Origin: Gymnothorax reevesii
Taxonomy: Eukaryota > Chordata > Actinopteri > Anguilliformes > Muraenidae
DNA length: 64,000 bases
NCBI GenBank assembly: GCA_029721435.1
Contig: CM056574.1
Location: 4,539,001 to 4,603,000 of the forward strand
Reading direction: 5' to 3'
A program made the translations under genes and the position numbers. Shown one piece after another: positions 32,906-45,215 of the stretch. The notes beneath the pieces are model-generated. The model saw only the letters and a list, made by a program, of their open reading frames with translations, ran no database searches and had not been told where the DNA came from. Position 1 is the first letter of the stretch; the number at the start of each line of letters is the position of its first letter.

Positions 32906-33726
32906 AACCTGGAAACAGAGGGTTCAGCTCTTTTTTTAAATCAGCAGTATATTACTGTTCGTTCGAAGTTGCGTGAGAATTTACACCTCAGCGATGCACT
33001 GCTTCGCTATTTGATGTACAAATATTCTAAATAAGTTAACGTTAAATGAAAAAAAAAAAAAAACAATTTTGATTAGGTAGATCATTAACTTCTATTCAGA
33101 CACAAATTAACGGCGCACATTGCTGTACAATCTCACATAAGTATCATTTTCAGTAGGCTATTAACTGAATAAAGCTAATTAAAAGCAGTCTTTGCTCACT
33201 GTTCACTCTGTGCTAAAACTACAATCGGCAATAAAACAAAGCTATTCAACACACGAAAGACATTAAAACATTCCTATCAACACAATCGCTCATTTTACAG
33301 AATTGAGTTAAGCTGCTTTCACACTGGACGCAAAACGAATTTTTCACACGACAGATTATTCAAAGTCAATGCAAAGATGCGAGATTGTCCTGTGGGGCAG
33401 TTAACAATAGGTGCTCCAGCGATAATGACCGTGAAAATTAAAGCAGCGAAGTAATCACCCTTTATTCATTAAACGACAGTAAGTGTGTAGTTACAAAGGA
33501 AGCTAACATGTCCACTTCATATGTCAGCGGCTGCTGACAGTTCGCTGGCTACGTGCTCGGACAACAGACTGATTTCAGCTCGCTATCTCTTCGGAAACAG
33601 TCATTTATTTTTGTAGGTTTGTTGGTCCAAATAAATCCGCCACCAGCGTGGGCGCCTGGCCAATCCTGGCCACGCAGGGCGTATCTAGCCAAGAACCAGC
33701 CAACATTGTGTCAAAACTGCATACCG
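32906..33726. other. Non-coding interval with a Harbinger-end fragment
   Basis: At about 33313-33380 there is a fragment resembling the agctgctttcacactggacg Harbinger end. Otherwise no gene or repeat I can support. Confidence 0.4.
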
Positions 33727-34089
33727 AAATACAATACTGCAGATCAAAATACAATACAAGGTGTATTGTATTTCATTGCGAGGTTTTTGGCACAGAGCTC
33801 GAAATACAATACGAGTAACAATAAATACGATACAAACAATTTGTTTTTCAATGTCCTTCAGGATTATTCATGAATTATTCAAAATTAAATACAATACACG
33901 CATTGAAATACAATACACATCTTGAAATACAATACCTCAAAAATACAATATGGTTGTATTGTTTTAATTTTGGCACAAATATTCCTGACTCGCATTGAAA
34001 AACAAAGCATTTTTGTATTGTACTTTCAATATATGTACGGTATTTAAGCATTTTTGTATTGTATTTATTGCTACACGTGTATTGTATTT
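33727..34089. repeat. Array of AAATACAATAC motifs in both orientations
   Basis: Six exact and two one-mismatch AAATACAATAC words run forward (33727, 33747, 33802, 33823*, 33887, 33906, 33925, 33941*). Three exact GTATTGTATTT words (33763, 34056, 34079) and two imperfect ones (33956, 34015) run in reverse. Asterisks mark mismatches. Most forward copies lie left and most reverse copies right, some at 19-20 bp spacing. No coding. Confidence 0.85.
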
Positions 34090-34984
34090 TCGAGATGTGC
34101 ATCGCCCTCCATAGGTTTTTGGGCATGTCCTGGGCATGCCTCTGAGGGTAAAGTCCCAGGGAATTGGAGAGAAGTCTGGAATGTGGGAGGGGGCTGGAAA
34201 AGAGTATACAAGGAGAAAAAATTGAGAGTGAAAATTAGTAGGAGAAACTGCAATGAGAAATTGTGGAAGGATACATTTGACCAGACCTGTCACTCTTTTC
34301 AAGACCTGTGAAGCTTTTTTTGTGGATTTTTGCCCGCGTTGGGGGATTTTCCTGTCCCAGGACATCGCGACATAGCAACCCCATCTCAATTTCCAAGGGA
34401 CTGTAGATATCTAATTTTTTTTATCAATCTTGGTCAGTCTTTGTTTGTTTAACTGCATCGGTTAAAGTTGTAAAATTTTGTCTGTCATCCCTTCCTGTCC
34501 AATATGTCATAAACAATTGAAGCTATAACGAATTGGGGCCATTACAACTGATTGGTCCGAGCCGAGCCTAGTGACTTATGTGATTCAACGTCATTCAAGA
34601 AAATGAAAATGGTGGCTAGTAACTACCTAGCACACAGAAAGCTGACGAACCTAGCTTGATGGTTTACAACAGTCAACTGGGTATCGCTAGTTATTTCGTT
34701 TTATTTTTATCCGAGGCTATTTGTCGCCTCATAAAACAGATGCGGTTGCTTATAAAGCTACCGCGAAACCTAAATGGCCAGTGAAAACCCTTCTCCCGTG
34801 AACTGGCTGTTTACACTTGCTTTAGCAGAAAGCAGTAGCCGCGAAATATGTCGAAGAACATTCCCAACAACCATTAATTGAAAACCCTACTCCCTGCTGC
34901 CCTTCAGAGTTTTCACTACGAAGGGAATTGACTTCGCAGGGTGTAGGATGTTGGGATCATTACCAAGGATGGTCCACGATTATT
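34090..34984. other. Non-coding interval
   Basis: Short frames only. A 141-codon - frame (33964-34389) overlaps the motif array and shows no recognised domain. Nothing supported. Confidence 0.4.
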
Positions 34985-35340
34985 ACCTGGCCCCCCTCTA
35001 GGGGAAGCCAGGTTAAGCAATGATCATGTCTGTGTGTGTGTGTGTTTCTGTCATTCTGTCTGTCAGCCTGTGGCTGGGGCCAGGTCTGCTATCTCGGATT
35101 GCCTTGTTACCCAATGGAATGAAATACAGCCCATAATGTAACGTAAACACTACGAGTCTCACGTGACAGAGCTTTCATAAGTTTTTGGAGTAGGCGACTT
35201 GCAGAGTAGAGTAGGAGGCTATGGCTGGCGGTGGAGGTGCCAAGAATCCAAGCATTGAGGGCGCAAAGCCCTCCAGGGGGCATTCTACCAGGAGAAATGT
35301 AAATATTTGAAGCTCTATGATGCATTCTGGTGCCTTCTAG
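34985..35340 (+). repeat. Dispersed repeat: hairpin head plus TG/TCTG tract
   Basis: Starts ttacctggcccccctctagg and folds back on ggggaagccaggttaa, followed by tgtctgtgtgtgtgtgtttc and ctgtctgtcagcctg, then unique body. It has the same layout as the repeats at 61749 and 37625 (reverse), without close sequence identity. Confidence 0.5.
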
Positions 35341-35498
35341 CGCCTGATTTCCTCATCATTTGGTGATGTAAATTCAAATTTTTTTTAGTTTTAGCATATA
35401 TTTGAGGCTGCTTGTCATTATTTGCTCATGATGCATTACTGTATACATGTATTGCCACTTCCGATTATCAGTCATTAGAATTAGATACATGCAACAAA

Positions 35499-35640
35499 CC
35501 CCTTTGTGCAGAAGCCAAATCAGAAAATGTATGCGTTCCCCTGTTTCAGGCTTTTTAATTCAAGATTTGAGCTTCACAAATGGCTTCAGTGACATCAGAA
35601 ACTTGAAGCATTTAGAATACCGACGTACTTTTTTTTTTTT
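35499..35640 (-). mobile_element. Fragment of the TTAA piggyBac-like element end
   Basis: Reads aacccctttgtgcagaagcc, then internal words shared with 14638-14770 (ttcaagattt.agcttca, cttgaagcatttaga). Truncated; no second end nearby. Confidence 0.65.
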
Positions 35641-36059
35641 CCCCGCAAAATAAAATTTTTTGACATTTCATGAAATGACTAAAAAAAAAAATGTATTTCA
35701 AGAAATGGCTGATTTCATGATCTGACTGAAACATATTCCGCATTATGTTAAATTACACAATTTGACAAAATTGTAGCTTTTTCCTATTCCTGGGCAGAAT
35801 GGATTATTTCCCAATTGTTTACACCCAAAGTAAAAGGAGAGGAGCTATCAAACTTTGCTTTTGTGACTTGGGTAACTATTTTTTCAAATGGTATCCATTT
35901 TCCAGACATTAAAAGGTAGGTATAGAGCTGGTTTGCCATCAGAGAATTTTCTTGAGCTAACAAGGATTTAACAACTTTCTAGAATGTTACAACTTCCAAG
36001 AAGTTTCAAGAATTTTTCTAGGATGTTGCAAAACTTGCAAGTATTTCAAGAACCTTTTA
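35641..36059. other. Non-coding interval
   Basis: AT-rich with A-runs; no gene seen. Confidence 0.4.
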
Positions 36060-37630
36060 AAATTTTCTAGATCTTTCCATAGCAATATCTATACAGCAGC
36101 TCACCATTCAGTTTACTTCTAGCTGCCCAAGTAAACACGTAGATATCAGAATTTTTCAGACTATCAAAAAGCTGCAAAGCATTCTCTCGATGCATTCTGC
36201 AATGTAAGTGACCAATTATCAAAATAAGAGTCATCACAAGATGACTTATCCCACCGGTCCCACATAATTTGAGAGGTGAATAAAACACCCAAAAGGCACA
36301 ATTCCACCTTAAGAGTAATATCCAAGTTTGTAGGTGGTATAGTTTCAGAGCTACACTCTGGAAACGAAAATGGACGGACAGGGCGATGACTATATAGACA
36401 GACGGACAGACAGGACGATGACTATATCCCAAGGTATTACATACCGGTGGGAGAATAAGAGCAAGAGTGTACTGTGAGGGCAACTGTTAAAATGTGTGAA
36501 GCCAACAAGGTATATTTTGGCATGCCTGTCGAGGATCAACACAAACTCGGGGCACCTCATTTCACCAAAGACCCCTGAAAAAAACTCAAGAAGGTAAGAC
36601 AGACAATTTTTGCTTGTTTAAATAGTAAGATTTGATATTATACAAATTCAATAAATTTTGATTTAAGTTTTGTTTTATTCATACCTTATGTTACATGAAA
36701 ATTTCCAATTTTTAGACAGAAAATAAGAATAAAAATAAAAATATCTAACTCCTAGATGTCATTATCTTGGTCACAAAAGCAAAGTTTGAAGGAAATAATG
36801 GTCATTGTCTATTCTTTTCACAACATAAAGAAACAAGAGTCATCAGAAGATGACATATCCCACCAGTTCCACGTAGTTCGTGATTTGTGGCAGAGTTTTT
36901 GAATTCTGCTGTAGAAACGAGACAAAGTCCAATTTTAGGGCTGTTTTTGGTGAAAATTTCAAGAATTATGGGCAGCATGGAACTGAAACCCCCAAAAGGC
37001 ACAACTACGCCATAAGAGTAAGTTCCATAGCAAATTTGAAGCTTGGAAATGGTATATTTTTTGAGTTCTGCACCGGAAATGAAAATGATTACGGACGGAC
37101 AGACGGATACATTTTGGGCACCATGATTTCAAAATGGCCAAAAGGCATAATGGGATCACTAGAATAAAATGCGTAAAAAATATGAAGTTTCTAAGTGGCA
37201 GAGTTTTTTAATTCTGCTCTAGAAAAGGGACAAAGTCCAATTTTGGGCTGTTTTTGGTGTAGAAATCAAAAAATTTGGGCAGAATGGAACTGAAACCCCC
37301 AAAAGGCACAACTACACCATAAGAGTAAGTTCCATACCAAATTTGAAGTTTCTAAGTGGCATAATTTTTTAGTTCTGTCCCGGAAACGAGACAAAGTCCA
37401 ATTTTAGGGCTGTTTTTGGCGAACATTTCCAAAATTATGGGCAGCATGGAACTGAAACCCCCAAAAGGCACAACTACACCATAAGAGTAAGTTCCATAGC
37501 AAATTTGAAGTTTGTAAGTGGTATATTTTTTGAGTTCTGCTGCGGAAATGAAAATGATTACGGACGGCCGGACAGACGGACAGGGCGATGACTATATCCC
37601 ACGGTATTCCATACCGGTGGGATAATAACA
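36060..37630 (-). repeat. Tandem array, period about 165 bp, within a hairpin-headed repeat
   Basis: The block catggaactgaaacccccaa/aaggcacaactac recurs at about 36971, 37277 and 37441, with a diverged copy near 37112 (spacings about 141, 165, 164). A related stretch lies at 36240-36350. Each end carries ggacggacag words and a gatgactatatccca-ggtattccataccggtggg hairpin (about 36415-36455 and 37585-37625), which is the head of the element read on the - strand. Confidence 0.7.
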
Positions 37631-39499
37631 CACACAAACCAGGAAAAAAAAGTGTCACATCGTGTTATTGAGGTAACCTGTATTAACATGTAAACGTAGT
37701 TGTCCTGAGTAGGACGTCGTTTGATAACCATTCCCTGAGTGAGACACTTGCGGCCGGACCCACTTCCCAGCCATTTAACGGCCACAGAAATGCATGATCA
37801 GGGGTACATTTCCCTACAGCGTAGGTTAGTAGCTTACATAGTTCGGTCATTGACAGTCAATGGTTCCAACCATGCAAGTTAGAGTCTGTGATTTCGGGAA
37901 AAGCACCCCAGAACGAGGCGCGAGTTTAAGTAATTGAAATAGGCTTAAGAGTCTATTTGTCAAATTTCAGATTTTCAGAAAGTGACCTGGACCAGACATC
38001 CGCGTAAACGATTCAATGAGTTTGGCGACACTCTTTCAGACTAAAAGAGTATGTATTTTCCCTGACTACTGCTTTATTGATAGTTTTACACTGTTTTTAT
38101 ACTGCTTTGTCCAGCCACCGAAAATATTGACTATTGTGTGACATAAGCTGTGGTCAAGGGACGAGAGCAGCAGAAATGTCGGATGTCTGAGTGGGTCACC
38201 GCCACAGGGAAGAATCATGGAGAAAATGCAGCTGTTTTTTTCTGATTTCTGAAACATGACCGTACACATAAAGGTGTCACGCTATACCATTTCCAAATAA
38301 CTATTCAAATAACTTGGCTAAGTGAAACCAAATTTAGATGCCGATTTTGCCAACTCAGGAACAACCTTAATCTACATTCCGCAAAACGAGTTTGTAATGA
38401 GAAGCTAACGTAATGAGTGTTCCACTCAGGGAATAACACACACCTAAATTACAGGTGTTGGCATACTTTTTCCAACTCTTGCAAAGACAAAGCTCCAGTA
38501 AATGATTAAAACATATCTGGTAATGTAGGTAAGACATTAGGCCACCATAAATTAAACTTCGGCCACTCCCCAGCCCCCCCACCACCGTTCTGCCGGCAAC
38601 TGAAAAGTGCGAAAGTGTTCCCACAGTGACACAATTTAACAGCGCACCTCAAGTAGTTCTCCACCACTAAAGATGGAGGCTGAATACACTCAACTTGACT
38701 TCTAATGACCAACACAATAACAGAAGAAGGAGTAGTAGCTGTGGTCAATGAGTGTATATTTTCGGTTCTTGTGCTCTTCGCATAAAACATCCTTGGCTCT
38801 ACGAGTGAAGGTGCCAACCATAGATGTATGTACAGAACACTAGATTGCTGATAGGCCTCGCTCAAGCAACGATACTGAGCAACAAAAAAATAACTAACTA
38901 GCTAATTTGCGGTTTATGTACTCTTATGGTTACTCAGTCAAAGCAACGGCAAAACAAAAAGAAGTCTGATGAGAGGAGTGTATATGTGCACGCGGTAGTA
39001 ATAAATTTGATTTTCTATAATAATTACGCACAAACTTTTTTTCCAGTCGGCCTTTAATTAACTTGCGTGTCATTTGTTGCTCAGTCGCTCGTTGTGGTTG
39101 CGCTCAAGTGAAGCATCTGTTCCAGGACACCCGGAAGTAAAATTGGCACGTAGACTCCCATTCATTTTCACATTCTTTAAAATTATGTTTTCAAAAACAC
39201 TTGCGTGCAAGTCGGAGTTATTTTGGTATTGCCGTGCAGAGCGACGTTTTGGCCGTATAAGTCTTGATGCCCAGATCGGATTTGCTGCCTGAATCTAATT
39301 TCTTCTACCGTGTGGTTACACGTATTTTATCAAGTGACCCATATCTGATTACACTTGCCTACAACATCTGAAACATCGCGCATGCCTACTTTTAGTTTTT
39401 ACTAAACTTTAGGCCACGCCTAGTTCTGCACCAAGCGCTAACTGCCAAGCCAAAAAAATGGATGATACTGACATATTGGACTGCTGATATCAATTTGTA
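37631..39499. other. Non-coding interval
   Basis: No gene or paired repeat supported. Scattered frames of 60-120 codons lack recognisable motifs. Confidence 0.4.
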
Positions 39500-39700
39500 G
39501 ATATAAGGTTTTAAGAAACAAAAACTTGTATGTCCACTATTCTTACATGCAAAATTAAACATTTTTTATTTTATTTATATTTCAACTTATATTTATATAA
39601 TTTTTTTTAATTTTACATTTATTTTTTATTTCCCTGTAAAGTTTATCATTTTGTAGACACAAGGTTTTATCAGCAGCCCGACGATATGTTTGATGATGAT
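39500..39700. repeat. Weak dispersed repeat shared with 48560-48800
   Basis: Shares gaaacaaaaacttgtatgtc, acatgcaaaattaaac and aaggttttatcagcagcccg-like words with 48560-48800. Limits approximate. Confidence 0.4.
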
Positions 39701-40196
39701 GTTGCTGTACATGAAAACTTTGCCTCACATTGCCAGGAGTTTTAGGCAGAGGAGGAGTAAAAGGGCCACAGCTGCATCTTGTGCACATGCTGTGATTATT
39801 GCCTCTTCAGGCATTCATAGGAATGTCTGGGTGCGAGACAGCCACCATGTTCAGTCTGCCAGCTTCTCAAAGATAAAAGCTCGTTCATTTACCGTGCAGT
39901 CACCGTTTCTGCGATAAAATAAGCTAAATGGTCGCAGATTTGATGACGTTAGAGACACAGGGCTCTAAATCGAAGACCAGGCGCAAGCGCAGCGAATTGG
40001 GGGAGCGTCGCGCCAACAGGGTATGTCCTGGCGTATGGTACAATTTCGTGCCTGGCGTAGCCTGGCGCAAGTACTCCTCGGTCCTGCCTCTGTCCCTTTC
40101 TCCGGCGCAAATGAAAAAGAGGGTAGAGAAAAGGCTTAAGTGGGTTTAACACAGCCGAGTCAACTCTTCACCAATAAAATGAGCTCCTCTCCACAC
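39701..40196. other. Non-coding interval with hAT-like left end
   Basis: A cagggctctaaatcg word at about 39958 resembles hAT ends, but no matching right end is present. No gene supported. Confidence 0.35.
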
Positions 40197-40204
40197 CTCT
40201 AAAG

Positions 40205-40711
40205 CAGGGGTGGCCAACCCTGGTCCTGGAGAGCCGCAGTGTCTGCTGATTTTTGGTGTTACTTTGCACTCAATTGATGGATTAAATTAGTTGATTACTG
40301 ACTTAACTGATCTCACCTGGTGTCTCAGGCTTAATTTGGCAGTCAAGCAATTAATTTGGTACTTGAGCCAATCAAGCAATTAGCGGAAACAACCCACAAG
40401 ACTCCTAGAGCCAATTAAGCAGACTTGCAGGTTGTGAAAGATTTGTCAATGTGTTTGGATATTTAGCGTAGTTGTAATGCAGGCAAAGTAGAAGTACAGA
40501 GCACAGATAAAAGTTTATAGAGCAGGGGTGGATAACGCTGATTCTGTAGAGCCAGAGGGTGTGCTGAGTTAGGTTTTATTTGGGTGGAGAAAACCAAAGA
40601 CACCAGGTGATATAAGTGAAGGGTGTAATCAGCTGCTTTAATATATCAATCAAGTAACACTAAAAACCAGCAGACACTGCGGCTCTCCAGGACCATAGTT
40701 GGCCACCCCTG
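40205..40711. mobile_element. Non-autonomous hAT element with perfect 8-bp target duplication
   Basis: The ends are inverted repeats starting caggggtggccaaccctggt and finishing tagttggccacccctg. The duplication ctctaaag lies at 40197-40204 and 40712-40719. A diverged internal copy of the end sequence (caggggtggataacgctg) lies at about 40523. No coding; the perfect duplication suggests a relatively recent insertion. Confidence 0.93.
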
Positions 40712-40824
40712 CTCTAAAGTGTTGAAATAAAGAAGCCTCTGTCCTATATCTGCAGGATGCGTTAATGTTGCATTTTACTTTGCTGCTTCAGGCATGTTTT
40801 CTGCACTGATTATGTCTATATTAA

Positions 40825-42775
40825 CCCCTTTCTGCAGATGTAGATGCCCGCGTCTATAGACCTGCAAATTGGAAGCACGCTGTTACTGTACTCGATCACT
40901 AGATGGCACCCCCGGATCAGTTATTGAATGTTCACAAGCAAGCAGACCTCGAACGTGGTTCTGAATACGGTGAAGTTCACTCCACTCCCTGTTTTTCGAG
41001 AGCTGCATGAATTAAACTCCTCAGCTAAGCCTGATGTGCAAACTGGTCAGTATCCTTGCCCATAGTGTCGATTCAGCAGTTTAAAAAAACGATATCTTGA
41101 CACAGAAAAAATCGTTATCCTTTGTAGCAACCAGTTTAGCCACAGTGAGCTAACAGTATTCCAATTAGTAGTTCAGAAAAATCAGTTTTCTGAGGCAAAA
41201 AAATCGACATGGTATTGATTCTCTCACATTCTATTGCCTATTACAGTTGTCCCATACAAAAAAAATTTGTAGTTCCCTACTGTGGATTTACGCGTAGATT
41301 CCGTCATTGACAAATCCAGCGCTTCCTAATATCCACCCGAGTACTGGCGTTGATAGCCAATCACTCAACCATACACTCAAGCTCTTCTGCGTAATTGTAG
41401 AGTTACACTTCATGGCCTCGTGAAGTTTCCCTGGTAACAATGTATTGATTGGCTCGTTTCTTATCCAATTCCCGAGTGTTTAAACATTTTAGAGTAAGTG
41501 AAACACATTGATTGGACAAACACAGTGCATACAAACCAATGCGTATCAGCATGCTCGGTTGTATCCTGTCTACGTTATGCACATTACGCGGCTAAAATAG
41601 ACGGGATTTATAGAAAATCGGTTCGCAAAACTGGCCTTGAAGTGTTCAGTTACATTACAGGATTTAAATGAGAACGATATGCTCTATTGGAATTATTTCG
41701 AATGAAACAGGACCGGAGGGTTCCTGCTACTGGATACATCGGTCTCTATTTTATATAGTCAATGTCTCTGGAGGAGGGATTCACGAAAAAGGTCAGGCTG
41801 CTATTTTTGTTTGTTTTTTTTTTCTGTTTCGGAATGTATATGTACTCAACAAAGTTGAATGTCGAGGTTTTTTTCCTGTTTAAAACGCGAACTGCCCGTG
41901 CATTTTGGTGTGGACCCCCGGTACGTTCATTGCACGTTTCTTTTGAATCGGGAGACGCAATGGATTTGATATTCCCTGAAAGGAGTGTCTGTTCAGTTAA
42001 AATAAGGTATATTTCAGAATTCAGATATTACTGTGTTAGTGAGGTGTACTTGCTCCTTATAAGTGTTGAAATGGGTTCGTGTTGAAATGGGTTCGTCAAC
42101 ATACAGGGTGAATGTTCTGACCGTTTAATTAGCAGTTTATTTAATGCGTGTTTGTGCTGGCTTTGAAGAAAAATGGCCAAAACTCTAAACTTTATTATGG
42201 AGAAAAGGCATGTTTCGTATTTGGAGAGGTTGCTGGTGACCACTGATATTCAACTGCACTGATATTGATAAATTCATTCCAAACTCAACCAGAAAATCAT
42301 TCGTTCATATTAAATTTCATGCCTTAAAGCTTTAATTGTGTTAAATACATGATTTTTTTAATGATTTGACAGCAAATCATTTTGAAACTTTGGGGAGACA
42401 CTTGGGTAGCTGTATAATTTGGCTAATAGCATGTAGGTAATCTAGAATGTAATGTTGAAGATGAATTCTACTTGTGCTCAAGGAGTTTATGATACCAGAA
42501 ATGTATAGTTTTAAGCCCCAGCAGTTTTTCAATCGTCAGAATTATTTTTTTTGCAATTTCAATGGTGAATTCTCATGAAGATTTTTTATGTTTGCCGCTC
42601 ATTTTCTCTACCAAAATCATGAAAATAAACTGAAATACAATGTAATTCTAAATGCTGTGAGTGTCTTTCCTGAATTGAGCCACATTTTTCCTCTTTGTGA
42701 AGCTTAAATCTTGAATTATACAGCATTAAAGTGGGTAACCCATAAATAGCCAAATTTGGCTTCTGCACAAAGGGG
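40825..42775 (+). mobile_element. TTAA-flanked piggyBac-like element, copy 2
   Basis: The ends cccctttctgcaga and (complement) cccctttgtgcaga lie directly inside TTAA at 40821-40824 and 42776-42779. It matches 14638-16583 end to end in reverse orientation, at 1951 against 1946 bp. It contains the membrane-anchor-like frame at 41762-42085 (LLFLFVFFFCFGMYMYSTK). No transposase. Confidence 0.85.
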
Positions 42776-43154
42776 TTAAGCATTACGAATATGAGTTAGC
42801 TGGCTTGCTAGGGCATTCTCGAATTATTACTATGAGCGAACTTGAGTGGAATTTCAAAACGAAACTACGTCAGATCATTCAAACTTATGAAGTTGGAATG
42901 AAATACGACCGTTGCTCAATTATTTCTTCTGCCTGCATCAATGGGAAGAGAAATGATGGATAGCGTGTTCCTATTATTACACCCTGTTGCTGCTTAAAAT
43001 TTTGGGATTAACATGCATGGACAACAATGTAAGATACGATACACATTTATTTTCAATCTGTGATCTTAACTCAGTACGACATCATAGCAATCAGGCTGTA
43101 TTCCTTTCCGCCACTAAAAACGGTAAAACCTAAGTGACAAAAATATTAGTATTA

Positions 43155-44599
43155 AGCCGCTTGCACACTGGACGCAAAACAAATTTTTCACACGACGAAT
43201 TGCTTTGCTGCGTTGAACGCAGTGTCTCCGTGTCCGAAAGTCGGACAGGGTTTTAATATATCTCCGTGTCCGACAGTCGGATGGTTTCAATTTAACTCCG
43301 TGTCCAATCGTCGGTTATCGTTTTTAATTTATTCAAATCTACTGAATCTTTTAGGTATTAAACGTGAATGTTTTGATAAGAGGGCTCAGTTCAAGATGAA
43401 TACCGAGAATTTCAATCGATGTTTCTGTTCAAGCTCTGCTCAATAAAGTGAGTTGACATTGGCGTGGGACAATGTGCAATGCCTGTCGAACATTAAATGC
43501 AAAATACTCTGTCTGACAGCCAAATAAAAAAAAAGAAAAAAAAAAGAGGACAATTAGAACAGAATGTTTATGAAATAAAGAATAAAAATAAACATACACT
43601 GCCTGGCCAAAAAAAAAGTCACCATTTGGAAATGAATGAACAAATTCTATAATTGGATCATTATTGCGGATATTAATATGTTGTAGCTGGCAATAATCAT
43701 TTTTACCCTGACTGATGAAGCGCGTCGCTACTGATTTCTTAAAAAATCATGTCAGAAGACACATCCCTTGATGGTGGAAAAGATGTTACAGTATTTCAGA
43801 ACCGGCAAGTTATCGGCCTGTATTTAGCAAAGAAAACCATGAATGACAAAAACAAGTATGAGGAATCATTTTCACAAACAAATTTGCCACGACAAAGTCC
43901 TGACCTTAAACACATTAAAAGTTATTGGGATGTGCTCAAGAAAGAGCACTGAGTGGTTCAACCATTATGTCAAGAAGACAGGATCTCGACCAAAATTTAT
44001 GGCATTTCTGATCAAAAATAAATGTTCTGGCATTGCATCTAGTTGTCAAAACAATGACAAGATAAATATGCACTGTAATCAAAGCTAAAGGGGTTCCAAC
44101 TAAAGATTTGTGTGCGCGACTTTTTTTTTGGACGGGCAGTGTATGAACAACAAACAGAACATCCATTGAACGCTGCAATTTATTTATTTGCGGGCCATCT
44201 TTTTAGGATATTCCATTTGTTGGTGATATATATTTTTTTATTTTATTATAAATCTGTTCCCATATCAATACTTTTACTTTTTGCTGGCTGCTGGACATGG
44301 AGCATTTCGCGTCGGACAGTCTTGATTGTGAATTAAATATCGCATGAACCATGTCAATGGTCATGGAATAGATTTGGTCACTGACTACAAGCACCATTTT
44401 ATCTCTGCTGTGGAAATGAAGCATGAATTTATTCGATCCATCTGACTAATTTTCAAAAGAGATTGAATAAAGACTGTCGTCCATCTTCAACGGAAGAAAA
44501 CAGACGAATAAACAGACGCATGTATTTGCGTCTTTGTATTGACTCTGACTGAAATAAGTCGTGCGAAAAATTCGTTTTGCGTCCAGTGTGCAAGCGGCT
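43155..44599. mobile_element. PIF/Harbinger-type non-autonomous element
   Basis: Inverted ends of about 41 bp, starting agccgcttgcacactggacg and closing with its complement, flanked by the 3-bp duplication TTA at 43152-43154 and 44600-44602. TWA target and such ends fit Harbinger. No transposase inside; a Tc1-like element is nested at 43597-44141. The stretch near 43225-43320 holds three near-repeats of tccgtgtccgaaagtcgg. Confidence 0.82.
43597..44141. mobile_element. Short Tc1-like element nested in the Harbinger element
   Basis: The ends cactgcctggccaaaaaaaa and (complement) cactgcccgtccaaaaaaaa are inverted, with TA at 43595-43596 and 44142-44143. The interior frame 43749-43952 ends SPDLKHIKSYWDVLKKEH, the C-terminal PDL..I..W block of Tc1 transposases. 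The rest of the enzyme is missing. Confidence 0.82.
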
Positions 44600-44602
44600 T
44601 TA

Positions 44603-45215
44603 CTGAGCATAGAGCGCAAGCATTATATATATATAATATATAGGCAGTTTGTGGTAGGCTGAGAAAGACGTGAAGTCGTAAGTTTCATCACCGACTGGCT
44701 GTGTTGATTAAGCCAGGTCGAGTTTCCATTACGCGTGGTAACCGCCTTTAATCTGACATCAGGACAATCGATATAGATACTATACTGTATGTCCTTATTC
44801 AGATAGTTACATTAAAAAAGTGGTTGCTGTAATCATTTATTGCATTGAAATGTGCCTGACAATCTGGAAACCTGCCTGTGAGGTTTCGGTGACGTGTGCG
44901 CACTGTGCGCCGGTCAGCCAAATTACCACTGCACAGAAAGTAAACCAGGTTGGAGCTGGCGAGCTTTCTGGGCAACTTCAGCGGAGACTTTTTCTACGAA
45001 ATCGTAACTTCGTCTTGATGAATATGTGACACCTCCCCCTACTATGCCGCCAAACCCATTTCAGCGCACGTTTGTCTACCAAAGGCTGCGCACGGTGTTG
45101 CACCTGGCTAAATTATCACTGCGCGGGCTGCACCGGACAAAATTACCACTGCCTACTCTGCGTCAAGCTATGCCACACTGCCCTACGCCAAGAAATTAGA
45201 GCCCTTTATTTGTTA
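44603..45215 (-). repeat. Dispersed repeat, inverted partner of 30140-30761
   Basis: Reverse complement of the 30140 copy across about 600 bp. Carries an AT tract at 44624-44642 absent from the partner. Abuts the Harbinger element at the same junction as its partner. Confidence 0.7.

Noticed and set aside
36880..37167. 95-codon + frame in the tandem array
   Set aside because: Frame follows a non-coding tandem repeat; no conservation of frame between units.
39958..40196. cagggctctaaat as left end of a hAT element
   Set aside because: No complementary right end or 8-bp duplication found.
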